Of a stretch of DNA of 64,000 nt, positions 12,227-23,587 are shown piece by piece (position 1 is the stretch's first letter; the number at the start of each line of letters is the position of its first letter). The notes under the pieces were generated by a model. That model ran no database searches, had not been told where the DNA came from, and saw only the letters and a list, made by a program, of their open reading frames with translations. The stretch is from Stictocephala bisonia (Eukaryota; Arthropoda; Insecta; Hemiptera; Membracidae): positions 341,302 to 405,301 of the forward strand of contig JAQJVL010000738.1 in NCBI GenBank assembly GCA_035578905.1. The letters run 5' to 3'. A program made the position numbers and the translations under genes.

Positions 12227-12267
12227 AATTGGCGAACCCACATATAGTCTTTGTGGGTTCGCCAATT
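12227..12267. repeat. Perfect 16-bp hairpin inside the LINE RT
   Basis: AATTGGCGAACCCACA (12227-12242) is repeated as its exact reverse complement at 12252-12267 with a 9-base loop. The left arm is normal LINE coding sequence and the right arm is extra. Confidence 0.7.
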
Positions 12268-12809
12268 TTACTAACTAACGACAGTAGTTAAATTTAAAAT
12301 CACGCAATCTAGATTGGCTTCTTAGCAAAAAATCAAAACTTTCAACAGAAAACAAGTTACTTCTATACAAGATAGTTTTGAAACCAATATGGACTTATGG
12401 AGTGCAACTATGGGGCACTGCCAGCAACTCTAATATAGAAATAATTCAACGATAAAAGACGTTAAGAACAATTTAAAACGCTCCATGGTTTGTTTATAAC
12501 AAAACTATCCAGCAAGACTTAACAATTTTCAGTGTAAAAAAAGAAATATCTCGGATAAGTTTACAGTGTTTAGATAAACAACCATCCAAACCACTTGGCA
12601 GTAAACCTTTTGAACAACAGTGAAGCTACAAAGAGACTGAGACGTTGTAAATTGTTGGATATTCCATTAAGATTTGCACACTTGTAGTTTTTTTTATGCT
12701 AATGCTGCTACTGCTACTTTTTATTAGCCCATGCCAATCTAAAACCAAATTATGTACTAATTGTTAATATTTTGAACAGATTGTATATGAAATAAAATTA
12801 AAAAAAATT

Positions 12810-13117
12810 TATCGTGGTCAGACAGTAAAGTGTATTAGATGTCAATTAAATTTAGTTCTTACTGAATACGATTTCAAACGAAATAAGTGAGTTATCTCAT
12901 CTAAACTAGCATCGGCATCGAGTAGGCGATTGTTTTCTACTGGATTCTCCCAGCAATTTTCCTCTCCTTCCCGCTCCACTTAATACTCATGTATTCTTCT
13001 CTTCACTTTTAAGGTTATGTCAAGCCATGCAACTCTGTTTGGTTAGAACTAAACAATTTGATTTTATTCATCTTATCCGGAGTTAATTATTTTTATTTGC
13101 AAGAAGCAGTAAGTAAT
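12810..13117 (+). promoter_or_regulatory. NOP9 upstream region and 5' UTR
   Basis: This is the sequence between the LINE tail and the NOP9 ATG. The core promoter should lie here, but I see no clear TATA box or initiator. An in-frame stop precedes the open stretch that starts near 13058, and no earlier in-frame ATG exists. Confidence 0.35.
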
Positions 13118-13289
13118 ATGGATAACACAAAAAAACGAAGGAAGAAGAGGTCCTTTTTGCAACGAGTAAAGAGGCTTGGTCAGAATAAATCTTTCTGTAA
13201 CAAGACCAAGTTTGAAAGCACGGAATATGAATATTATCTGCGTGTTTTTAAAATGATACGTGATTTTGAAGGAAGTGATGATGAAAAAG
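13118..13289 (+). CDS. NOP9: NOP9, exon 1
   Basis: This first exon encodes 57 residues plus one base. The ATG at 13118 is the first in frame and has A at -3 and G at +4. The N-terminus is very basic (KKRRKKR), fitting nucleolar targeting. It is followed by the EYEYYLRVFKMI segment that precedes the first Pumilio repeat in NOP9 proteins. NOP9 family members bind the central region of pre-rRNA and act in 18S rRNA maturation in the nucleolus. The exon ends at AAAG|GTGAG with one base of the next codon, which matches the phase of exon 2 exactly. NOP9 identity comes from protein pattern and the continuity of exons 1-3, not from a search. Confidence 0.8.
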
Positions 13290-13376
13290 GTGAGAAATTG
13301 TTTTATATTTCAGTTTTATAGTCACTATTTTTAGTTCCTTAATTTAATATGAATCTAGGCCTAGCTTAGGCATAAA

Positions 13377-13576
13377 TAAGGTAAATTGTGTCAAGTATGA
13401 AAAAGTGAAGAATTATTTATAATTAGAGAATTAGGCCTAGATGTTAAAACGAAATTGTGTCAAGTGTGAAATTGGTGTGAAACTAGCCAGTATTCATTTC
13501 TAATTAGAGAATTTGGCCTAGATGTTAAAACGAAATTATGTCAAGTGTGAAATTGGTGTGAAACTAGCCAGTATTT
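13377..13576 (+). repeat. 75-bp tandem duplication (two full units and one partial)
   Basis: Units beginning AATTAGAGAATT at about 13421 and 13502 are nearly identical and end with AAACTAGCCAGTATT. A shorter degenerate unit precedes them at about 13380. They lie just inside intron 1 of NOP9. Confidence 0.75.
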
Positions 13577-13672
13577 CCATCTAGGAAAAGGAGATGAGGG
13601 AGGAAAGAGTATTGTTTGAGGGAATTTAGGGAAATTTCACAATTGAAAAAAATTATTTTATTTTAGTTTTAA

Positions 13673-14922
13673 CCCTTTCAGTGCCAACGTCCGTTTTTTC
13701 GGACGTAGCATAACCATAACTAAATTGCCAGCGTCCTAAAAATTGGACGTTGGCTTATTAGCGCTAAAGTGCCAGCGTCCGATTTGTCGGACGTTTTGTA
13801 AAAAACACATAATAAAAAATTATCAGAAATTAACATATGTTTACTGTTTTTTAATCAAGATAAAACAATCTTTACGATGATCACATTATATAGTGTCTAG
13901 GTAGTATGACGTCATCGTAGTTCGATTTCGAAGTTGGCACACCTGACTGATTAGTAGTCAGATGGCGCCAGTTGTGTTGCTTAGTTACTGTCAGTGTTTA
14001 GTGTGTTTTAGTTTAAATTTAAGACTCTTAAGGTTTAATGTGTATTGTTCTGTTGATCTTGTGAATTTGACTTATGTGGCAAAGATTTTTACTATGATTA
14101 CTTGAAGATGGCATATTTGTTGGAGTTGTGCTTTTTGCGAATAAGTACACATTTTTCTATTTTTTATGTCATCCACATTTTTTTAGCTATCAACTTGAAA
14201 TTTGGTTTACATGTACATAAGTGTAAATAAGTGGAGAACATGATAAAATGAAGGATATTCCATTTATTAATAATTTTCTATTCTTTAATGCATTTCAAAC
14301 AGAAAAATGTTTTAATTTAAAAAATTTTTAATATATACAGTACACTCTTGATACTCCGACATTTACTAGTCCGACACGTTTGGTAGTCCGACGCCACATC
14401 AGATGACGTACTGTACATTTAATACTGTATGTAATACTGTTTGTGTTACTGTACAAATGTTGTATAATTTCTTTGCTTACATTTATTCAATTGTGTTGTC
14501 AGCCTCATTTTATCACGGCTGATAGCGCGGAAATTCTAAGAAGGGTGTACGTAGTGCATTCAGTTTATCTTAGAAATCATAATTCTCGTGAATTACAATG
14601 GAAATTTGGTAATCCGACGTTTTTGTTAATCCGACACACCGTCGGTCCCCTAACTGTCGGATTATCAAGATTAAACTGTATATATATTTTTTAAATATTA
14701 TACATAAAAATATTAGGAAAATTAATCACAGCTTTAAATAATGAATCTCCTTAGTAACAAAAAAAGAATTATTAAATTATTATTTAAAATAACGATTTAA
14801 AAAAAAATGTTTCGAAAACTGCAAAATATGGCAAAACAGCCTGGCACTTAAGGGACAACATAGTGAGTCAAGGCCTGGCAACTTAGAGCAAATTTTCAAA
14901 ATTTTGCCTGGCACTAAAAGGG
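13673..14922. mobile_element. piggyBac-like non-autonomous element
   Basis: TTAA lies directly outside both ends (13669-13672 and 14923-14926). The terminal inverted repeats share CCCTTTYAGTGCCA. Subterminal GTCCG...CGGAC hairpins and repeated GTGCCAGCGTCC blocks are present on the left. TTAA target sites with CCCTTT ends are the hallmark of piggyBac. There is no transposase ORF. The element carries a nested Tigger MITE at 14338-14678. Confidence 0.78.
14338..14678. mobile_element. Tigger/pogo-type MITE nested in the piggyBac-like element
   Basis: It is flanked by TA (14336-14337 and 14679-14680). The 24-base inverted ends start CAGT and share TCTTGATAxTCCGACA, with about 20 of 24 positions matching. 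Further internal TCCGACA copies occur near both ends. At 341 bp without an ORF it must have been mobilised in trans. Confidence 0.75.
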
Positions 14923-14926
14923 TTAA

Positions 14927-16169
14927 TGAGTAAAACTGTTTCCTACACACTAGGTCAATGACATTTGTAGGACATAGCACTTTGAAATCAGACGTCGACC
15001 GCCATTTGAGGCAAGTTCCAAAGCAAATTTCTCTGTTACTGAACGGGTGGGCCCAGCCGGTGTACCATGGTACAAAAGGGTACTACCTGTGGGTATAACG
15101 TTCAATATTCAAAAGTTTGTTGCGCAGACGTTTTTATATCATATTTTTACAATTTGCACTAGTCTTTGGTCTATTTTGTCTGCGCTAGCCGCAATTTTTG
15201 TGAAGCTCTAAACCTAATGCCTGAAAACATATATAATACAGGTCAAGCCAATATAATGTATTATTAAATGTGCATTCCTTGGGTACTAAATTCCATGTGT
15301 TATGGTGAAATTACTTCCTTTTATATGTATTTGAAAAGAGAAAGTCACTTAATTATGATAATGTGTTAACTGAAGTAATGTTATGATTGTTGGCATCACA
15401 CCTGAAGAAATTTGGCTTAATATTCTTTCAAATAGGTAGTATATGTTTGCTTTTTTTACTTCCTTGACATTATTCTGGCGTGTAGGAAACAATTCTGCTA
15501 ATTAAAACTTGTATTGGAGCAAGTTTTAACAATTGTCCCATAATTCCCTCAAAAAATACCCTTTTCTCCCGTTTAATACCCTTTTTCCTAATAATTACCT
15601 TTTCCCTTTTGCTGGATGGAAATATTGGTCAGTTTTACAGTTGTTATTATGAGGCGTAAACAAAATAATTTGATATAATTTGTTTCACTTCAAATTATTT
15701 TTTTACTCTAAAACCTATCAATTAAATTTTGTATCAAATTGGATATAATATAAAACAACGAAAACCTAATCTAGGCCTTATAAAAGTAAAGTTAGGAAAA
15801 CCAAGGAGAAGAACACGTTGTCATTAAAAGCCAAAGTGCATGCTCAGGAGAATCTTTAATGGCTGACAACACAATCAAGCTGCTGGTGGCATGGCAGATG
15901 CACAATGACAGAGATCGGTATAAAAAAGGAGTCAATGATTATCTTTTTTTACCAGGTGAAGTTAGGGCTAAGAAGCCCTGTCTAACATTAAACAGCTTAA
16001 CGTGACTTCTGAACCATGGGAGCAGCAGGGCAATAACTGTTAGTGGTTCTATTGAGAATCAAAACCGGATCAGTTGGTGGCAAGCTACAGCTGCTCTTAA
16101 GGCGTTCCATAGTTTTCTATAAGTATACTTTGTAATCTCATGATGTAAAGTTTTGTTAGTTACTATTTA
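14927..16169. other. Intronic sequence, no gene recognised
   Basis: This is mixed AT-rich intron. An inverted 14-mer (GTTTCCTACACAC near 14940 and its complement near 15483) may mark another old element. A GC-richer block at 15950-16110 is unassigned. Confidence 0.4.
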
Positions 16170-16990
16170 TAGAACAGGGCCCTTGTTGATTTTTTGGCTG
16201 TAATTTTTCATAGTTGATACATAGCTAAGAAACAAGAATATGATAATTTTTTCAGCAGAAAAGCCAGAAAAATTGGGTTAAAGAAAAAACTACAAAATAA
16301 TTTTGTCCGTAAGTAACACATAGCAATGTGGGTAAGGCCTACTCAAATTGTGTGGAAATTTGTCCTGATTATGAAAATGACAAGGTCATTGCAATCGAAA
16401 CATTATTAAGCATGTTAGCACTGGAAATGTGCCGTTTAAAGTAAGGTTATGTTTTGTTTGGATAAGGCTATGTTGGGTACTGATAGGTTAGGGTAAGTTA
16501 GGTTTGTATTTTTAAGGTTAGGTTATGTTAACCTACTTAACCTAACCAAAGTTAACATAACCTAACTAATCCTGATATAACCCAACCAAACCTGATATAA
16601 CTTAACCAAAACTAAGGCTAACATAACCTAAACAAACCTAACAACCAGACCTTACCCAAAGTAACATAACCTAAGCTATCAATACCCAACCTAGCCTTAT
16701 CCAAACAAAGGTAATAATCTTACTTTAACTGGCACATTCCCGGGAGTAACGTGCTTAGTAAGAGTTTGATTGTAAAATGCTTGTTATATTCATGATGAGG
16801 GCAAAATTCTGCATAATTTGAGTATGGTACCCACATTGCTATATGCATAAAAACAAATATTTTTCTTTTTTCTAATTTTCATAATTTATCCACTGAAAAA
16901 AACAATCATATTCTTGTTGTTTAGTTAGGTACCTACTAGGCATATGAAAAAAATTTCAGCCAACAAATCGACAAGGCCCCTGTTTTATAT
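16170..16990. mobile_element. Foldback element (long inverted repeat)
   Basis: The left half (from AGAACAGGGCCCTTGTTG at about 16172) is an imperfect reverse complement of the right half (ending near 16988). Matched blocks lie at 16332/16838, 16430/16735 and 16455/16705. The centre is made of degenerate AACCTAAC and TAACATAACC strings. The structure fits a foldback or MITE. No ORF is present and the target duplication is unclear. Confidence 0.7.
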
Positions 16991-18295
16991 AAAATAACAA
17001 ATATTTTTTATTTAAGTAGTATGCTTTTCACATTAATAATGCATGAAACATATCATTAAACGCTTTAGTTGATTATATTTCTGTTATAAAATGGGGTTAT
17101 ACCATTAACAATCGGTTTAAGAAAAAAAGGATTCTAATGTAATTTGGATTTAACCCAGAACATTAGACACGTTCTTATTGTATATATGTACGGCAATACA
17201 CCATTTTACAAATATCTTTTGTTTTGATTGCTGAATTCATAACAAACAGTATAAAGACTGAGTACTAAGAATTGTGTTGCTGAGGAGGAAAAACCTTCAA
17301 GCACTCAACTCACACTCCCAGGTTTAAGGATCAATTATAAACAATCAGTAACAAGTAGGGGTATTGCAATAAAAATCAGTATAAACTACGCAATCAACAA
17401 AAACAATAAATATCAACAATATTGGTGCTTCATGGCTTTCTAAATATTTAGAAGTTCCGGGGGGGGGGGGGGTTTATAGAATTTATGATATTTTAGCCTT
17501 AAAATGGTTTAGTAAAAAAATCTAGAGATTTCTATTTAAATATCATGCTAAACAGATTTATTTATTTTTGCTTTTAAAATAGCACAAAGTATATTTATTT
17601 ATCTAAAAGGCCTAATAACTGTCTGCCTTGTTGCAGACTCCTAGGTTGATTTTCTTTAAGAATCATATTTCAAAATGACACATTAAACAAATTTTTATTC
17701 ATAATAATTTGTAATATTTTTACTATAAGGTGATATATATATTATTTTCCTGATAACAAACATGAAACAAAAACTATTTTAAATCTAAAAATGTTTTTTA
17801 ACAAAATATTTCATAGTGCTAGCTAAAAAAAATCAATGCAATTCATTCAAACGTAAGATATGTCTTCTTATAACTTAAGTAAAAAAAATGTGTTGCCTAT
17901 TTCATCCGAAGACCTACACTCACTCAGCAGGCATCAACTTTCTGCACGGTCCATAACCAATAGGTTATTCCAAAGTTAGTTGTGGAAGGAAATAATTATA
18001 TATTACTTTCTAGTACCTATTTTATTTTTTCAAAATAAGCTGTAGGAAATTCCTATATGGATGATGAATCTCCATTATTATCTATTAATGGAATAATAAT
18101 AGATAATAATACAACTATGTACTACATCAACAAGTCTTAAACCATTAGTAACATCAATAAAGTCTAAAAATCATAACACTTTTTTTAGAAGAAAAAAAGA
18201 CCACAAATAATTATGAATAACAGAACATGGTCAATATTTAAAAGGCAATTACTAGCATACTCGGCAATAAATAAGCAGTTGCAAACTATAGTTAA
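16991..18295. other. AT-rich intronic spacer with a poly-G run
   Basis: No coding or repeat structure is apparent apart from a 14-base G run at about 17459-17472. Confidence 0.45.
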
Positions 18296-18770
18296 CTCCT
18301 CGCGAGTTAATTTATATTCTTAATGCTTAAGCATATATAAAACTTTCTTAGGTCACTACTAAATTGTGTACCAATATATAATATTATGCTTCAAAATAAA
18401 CTATTGTACGCAAAATGAACTAATATTTGGCCAAAATAATTTTTTTAAACTTTTCCAAAAATAATACTTGCGTATATACACGTCATTAGCTCTAAGGGAA
18501 TTTGTTTTGTATGTTTTTACCCGTCATTAGCTTGTTCTACTAAAATCAGTTGTTTGAAATAAAATACTAAATTAGTTGTTAATTTCATTTGATTGTATAA
18601 TCTAATGACTAAACATGATATCAAAAGTGTAATCAAGCATATTTCTCTTTAGAATGACATGCCTCAAAGCAGATTTCTGGATGCAAGTGAGCTTTTCCTG
18701 GCAGGTTTTGCAAAAGTAAACAGAACTAAACTACATAAATAAAATAAACAGGACAAATCGAATTCATAAG
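18296..18770 (+). repeat. Diverged copy of the left part of the 20.3 kb piggyBac-like element
   Basis: It matches 20285-20771 along its whole length, including ACTAATATTTGGCC and GCAGATTTCTGGATGCAAG. Like that copy it starts beside TTAA (18292-18295). The match stops at AATTCATAAG, so this copy lacks the right portion. Confidence 0.8.
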
Positions 18771-19034
18771 TGGGTGTGTGTGTGTTTATTATTCACATAA
18801 AACAGAGAATAAATATTTGAATTAGTTGGGATTAACTTGTTTCTAATATAAAATGGCTTATTATTCAGTTTAATAGTTATGAAAATAAACATTAATTATT
18901 CCTGACAGAAAGAAAGTGTGATATTTTAACATTAGATTTGTAACATATTTGATTATACAGTGACAAAATGAATTATCTGAAAGGAAATACAGTAGAATAT
19001 CAATATCAAGAATTATGTAACAGACTATCATGTC

Positions 19035-19062
19035 TACTTAGTATAATTAATTATACTAAGTA
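19035..19062. repeat. 28-bp perfect palindrome
   Basis: TACTTAGTATAATT is followed at once by its exact reverse complement with no loop. Confidence 0.75.
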
Positions 19063-19136
19063 CACATACTAATAAAATTATGTTAGTATATGGGAGAGAT
19101 AGGACATCAGCAAACTTACCTTAGAAGACAAGTCCA

Positions 19137-19341
19137 CTAACACCAAAGAAGTAGTAAACAAATACAAAAGAATTACATAATCACAAATGTTCTGTACCAC
19201 TGCTACTTTCTTCAGGCGAGTAGAGAGAGTGCAACTCTTTGGCACCACTCTTCTCTACTCGCCTGAAAAAAGTACCATTGGTACAGAAAATTTGTGATTA
19301 TATGATTCTTTTGTATTTGCTTACTACTACTCTGGTGTTAG
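19137..19341. mobile_element. Palindromic MITE (about 93-bp arms)
   Basis: The left arm from CTAACACCAAAG (19137) to GAGTAGAGAGAG (about 19229) pairs with the right arm CTCTTCTCTACTCGCC to GGTGTTAG (19341). About 18 bases form the loop and only a few positions mismatch. The terminal CTAACACC is inverted at the other end. It contains no ORF. Confidence 0.7.
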
Positions 19342-20284
19342 TACTGCTCTGCACAAAAGCAATAAAATTGTTCTGTTTAAATAACTTAGTTCAGAAATTT
19401 TTTTAGTTTCACTGTCATGTTGGATTTTGTGAATTAGTTTTGTGGTGCTTAGTTGGAATTGGAAAATAGCCCTACATTTATCTGGATTGAACCTATATTT
19501 ATATTAGAAGTGTAAGTGAGAGTAGTGACCTCAACAGTGTCAATGATTATTTCATTTGAGCTATGAAACAAAGGACACTAAGGTTACCGGTATTACAATA
19601 TTTCTTACTGTTACAACACTAATAGACTTACATCTCGCCTCTGACATCGTTTTCACCACATCTGAACTTTGCTTCTTTCTCTTTATTACCAAGATGTAAC
19701 AATGGACCTACAGCCAGGTCCTTCATTTCATCATAACAACTTGTCAAATCTAATCTTGTGTCTGTGTATTTTGTAATAAACCTACGATGGTGATGAAAAC
19801 ATAAAATTATGCAATTGCTTGTAAAAAAACACATACACTTTATTTAAGTAATTTTACACTTCTTTATATAGTAAAAAAAACATAGTTTTTTATAATTATT
19901 AATATGAATTAGTTGTTGTGAAATAAAAATAAATTTACATAAGCAAATTTATATATATAAAAAAATAAAAAAATAAAGTGGAAACAAGCAAATTTAATAC
20001 AGACAGTTAGGCCTATCTGTCTTTGGGCAAATAGTGCTGTGTAGCAGACATTTTCAACTTGCTGCATGCAACAGAGAAATTAATTTGTACCTGCTACCCA
20101 TTTTATAATATATCCAGTTATTTATATGTCCTTAAATTTACCTTACACGCAAGGTTCCCATGTAACGGGTTGCCTCATTCTAATATGGTCTATATAAGCT
20201 GAATTGTGACATCAAAGGGAGACCTCCAACCAGTTAAGTATGTTACTTACTCTATACCTCCAACACTGCATGCTGAACAATTAA

Positions 20285-21688
20285 CCTTTTGCGAGCTAAT
20301 TTATATTCTTAACGTAAGCAAATATGAAAATTGGTTGGGTAATTGCTAAATTTTTTACGAATATATAATATTATGCATAAAAATTAACTATTCTATGCAA
20401 AATGAACTAATATTTGGCCGAAATAATTCTTTTTTACATTTTTTCCAAAAATAATACTTGCTTATATATACGTCATAAGCTCTAAGGAAAATGGTTTTTT
20501 ACGTTTATACCTGTCATTAGCTTGTTTTACTAAAATTAGCTGTGAGATAAGTTTGAAATAAAATACTAAATTAGTTGTTAATTTCATTTAATTGTTTAAT
20601 TTAATGACTAAACATGATATTAAAAGTGTAATCAAGCATATTTCTCTTTAGAATGATATGCCTCAAAGCAGATTTCTGGATGCAAGTGAGGGTTTTCCTG
20701 GCAGGTTTTACAAAAGTAAACAGAACTAAACTACATAAATAAAATAAAAACCACAAATCGAATTCATAAGCTGAAGTAACTTGTGTATAAATAAACAGGG
20801 TGCGACGCGTAATGCAGCAGACGAATCACTGGACACTGGACTAACAACGACTCAAGTTTTTGAGAAAGAGAGAGGAGTGTCGATGAGGGTAGGGAAGGGA
20901 TGGGAAGGGGGAGTCAGCAATAGTATTGGGTGGAGGGTGTAGTATGACTAATAACGAGTTGCGTGTGACCTTGGGAGGCAGGATGGGGATCAAACAAACT
21001 CAAATTTCTATATGACGGGTATTACTGGCAAATGCTCGTTAAGCTAAAAATAGTGTGTCTATATATATATATACTAGGGGACACCCCTGCACGCTTCGCG
21101 TGCCAACCCCGACGCTCGCTACGCTCGATACACCTCGGCCTTCGGCCTCGGCATGTAACTATTCAATACAAAAATCGGTATATTAACTATATAACGTAAA
21201 ATTACAATATTACATTTCGGTACAGTATCTCACTCACACTAATTGCTTTGCCACCTATTTAGCCTATTTCAAGAGTGTTCATTTCATTTATTTTTGTTTA
21301 ACAGCTGAAGATTAAACTCATAGTAAAATATTAAATAGTATAATGTTAAACATTCAAAATAGACATGTTTATTTATTTACAAAACAGCTGTTATTAATTT
21401 ACTAAAATCAACCCAATGTTATCCTTATGGACCAATCTTTTAAGGGTGCTTTATACCCCTTAGGAGTACTTTATCAAGATGAAAATACTTAAGTTGTCCT
21501 ATTTAAGTTCTAAAGAAACAGTGTACAAAATTTCAGCTCTCTACCTACATGGGAAGTTGGAGAATTAGTGATGAGTGAGTCAATCAGTGAGGGCTTTGCC
21601 TTTTATATATATATATATATATACATACACACACCGCTCACTGGGAGAAAAATGTTTGCGTATATCATCGGCATATGCTCTCGAAGGG
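20285..21688. mobile_element. piggyBac-like element with nested repeat
   Basis: TTAA flanks both sides (20281-20284 and 21689-21692). The ends are CCTTTTGCGAGC and, inverted, CCCTTCGAGAGC. The left 480 bp is duplicated at 18296. The right part contains a separate TATATA-tailed insertion (21073-21622). There is no transposase frame. Confidence 0.6.
21073..21622 (+). repeat. GC-rich dispersed repeat bounded by (TA)n
   Basis: It starts after a TATATATATA run with GGGGACACCCCTGCACGC. Small GC palindromes (CACGCTTCGCGTG, CTCGGCCTTCGGCCTCGG) follow, and it ends GGGCTTTGCCTTTTATATATA. The TA microsatellite at both ends fits an RTE-type or SINE insertion. The class is uncertain. Confidence 0.5.
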
Positions 21689-21692
21689 TTAA

Positions 21693-22309
21693 CACAACAT
21701 ACTAAAAACCATTAATGTATTGTTTTCAAGAGTATTTAAAGCAGCAAATTATCTTTTTTTTATGTGCTGCTGAGTTATATTTACTTAGTAATAGTGGTAT
21801 GAATTCACAATTCAAAACAAAACCACATTCAAAATTAAACAACGCAGATTGAAGCGTCATTGAGTACGAATATCAGATGTTTTACATTGTTGCGGTTTGT
21901 TTTGTTTACAGCAGTGAAAAAACACAGCTAAGGCCTCCCTATGATTTAAATGCTACCTACGCGATGTGGATGCTTACTTGTTTGAGGCAACCTCTTGTAT
22001 ATAAACCTCTATGCACCTATGTAAAGTCCAAATAAATAAATAAAATACAACCAATATAAAAAAAAAAATAAGAAAACCTGTTCTCCTTCTCTTACTGTCA
22101 TTAAAAATGTGCTAAGTATATTTTTATATACAACTAAAATATGAATACTGATTTCATCATCTTCCATCCCCAAGCTGGACACCACATTCTTATATCCACT
22201 ATGTCATACACCACACCTTACAATCGCACAGAAAAAGTATCTGCCTTAGCTGAATTTGAACTGATCATCCTTGGCTTTGTACTAGCCACAACACAACGCC
22301 TTTATCAGT
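21693..22309. other. Intronic spacer, nothing recognised
   Basis: This is AT-rich sequence between the piggyBac-like element and the satellite. No ORF or repeat was seen. Confidence 0.45.
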
Positions 22310-23587
22310 TTCAATACTGATGATGAATTGGTATTTTTGCTTTAGTAGACCATGACGTTACTATAATGTCATTCTGCACTGATGAGTTAATAAGTTACGT
22401 TTGTTAATTATTGATTGTTTGTTTCAATACTGATGATGAATTGGTATTTTTGCGTTAGTAGACCATGACGTTACTATAATGTCATTCTGCACTGATGAGT
22501 TAATAAGTTACGTTTGTTAATTATTGATTGTTTGTTTCGATACTGATGATGAATTGGTATTTTTGCGTTAGTAGACCATGACGTTACTATAATGTCATTC
22601 TGCACTGATGAGGTAATAAGTTACGTTTGTTAATTATTGATTGTTTGTTTCAATACTGATGATGAATTGGTATTTTTGCGTTAGTAGACCATGACGTTAC
22701 TATAATGTCATTCTGCACTGATGAGTTAATAAGTTACGTTTGTTAATTATTGATTGTTTGTTTCAATACTGATGATGAATTGGTATTTTTGCGTTAGTAG
22801 ACCATGACGTCACTATAATGTCATTCTGCACTGATGAGTTAATAAGTTACGTTTGTTAATTAATGATTGTTTGTTTCAATACTGATGATGAATTGGTATT
22901 TTTGCGTTAGTAGACCATGACGTTACTGACCATGACGTTACTATAATGTCATTCTGCACTGATGAGTTAATAAGTTACGTTTGTTAATTATTGATTGTTT
23001 GTTTCAATACTCATGATGAATTGGTATTTTTGCGTTAGTAGACCATGACGTCACTATAATGTCATTCTGCACTGATGAGTTAATAAGTTACGTTTGTTAA
23101 TTAATGATTGTTTGTTTCAATACTGATGATGAATTGGTATTTTTGCGTTAGTAGACCATGACGTTACTGACCATGACGTTACTATAATGTCATTCTGCAC
23201 TGATGAGTTAATAAGTTACGTTTGTTAATTATTGATTGTTTGTTTCAATACTCATGATGAATTGGTATTTTTGCGTTAGTAGACCATGACGTCACTATAA
23301 TGTCATTCTGCACTGATGAGTTAATAAGTTACGTTTGTTAATTAATGATTGTTTGTTTCAACACTGATGATGAATTGGTATTTTTGCGTTAGTAGACCAT
23401 GACGTTACTATAATGTCATTCTGCACTGATGAGTTAATAAGTTACGTTTGTTAATTATTGATTGTTTGTTTCAATACTGATGATGAATTGGTATTTTTGC
23501 GTTAGTAGACCATGACGTCACTATAATGTCATTCTGCACTGATGAGTTAATAAGTTACGTTTGTTAATTATTGATTGTTTGTTTCAG
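22310..23587 (+). repeat. 113-bp satellite array ending at the NOP9 exon 2 acceptor
   Basis: Eleven units begin at about 22310, 22424, 22537, 22650, 22763, 22876, 23004, 23117, 23245, 23357 and 23470. Most are 113 bp. The two starting at 22876 and 23117 are 128 bp because of a repeated GACCATGACGTTACT, giving a 241-bp dimer present twice. Every unit ends in TTGTTTGTTTC followed by AA or GA. The last one continues into TTTCAG and exon 2. The array therefore includes repeated copies of the intron's own branch and polypyrimidine region. Confidence 0.92.

Larger units (their letters stand above)
11248..12690 (+). pseudogene. LINE reverse transcriptase and C-terminus
   Basis: The PKTSPGYDLITGKVL and SYRPISLL motifs are in the first frame, QFGFRKQQST in the second, GVPQGS at about 11890 and FADDTALL at about 11941. 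The stretch between GVPQGS and FADD is shortened. The downstream KYLGIHLDKRLNW and C-terminal segments (to about 12690) are also broken. It is an old, dead copy. Confidence 0.78.
8601..12809 (+). mobile_element. Jockey-type LINE relic
   Basis: The order is an ORF1-like gag region with Cys knuckles (about 8640-9512), an APE-type endonuclease (10016-10620), RT (11248-11960), and a C-terminal tail ending in an A-rich stretch at 12790-12809. Many stops and frameshifts interrupt both ORFs. An unexplained AT-rich segment sits at about 9505-9690. Two short perfect palindromes (11967-11998 and 12227-12267) are later insertions into the coding sequence. Jockey placement rests on the SETHF and GDYN...HHTWG endonuclease motifs, RT motif spacing and the KYLGIHLDKRLNW tail motif. 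Confidence 0.8.

Noticed and set aside
14443..14694. 83-codon frame
   Set aside because: It falls inside the Tigger MITE and crosses its right TIR.
16495..16680. Telomere-like AACCTAACC strings
   Set aside because: They are irregular, occur in both orientations inside a foldback, and never form a TTAGG array.
17459..17472. G14 run as a regulatory G-quadruplex
   Set aside because: It is a single homopolymer with no neighbouring G tracts and may be a sequencing or assembly effect.
19137..19341. microRNA precursor
   Set aside because: The arms are about 93 bp and match the shape of a palindromic MITE. Nothing in the sequence alone supports processing.
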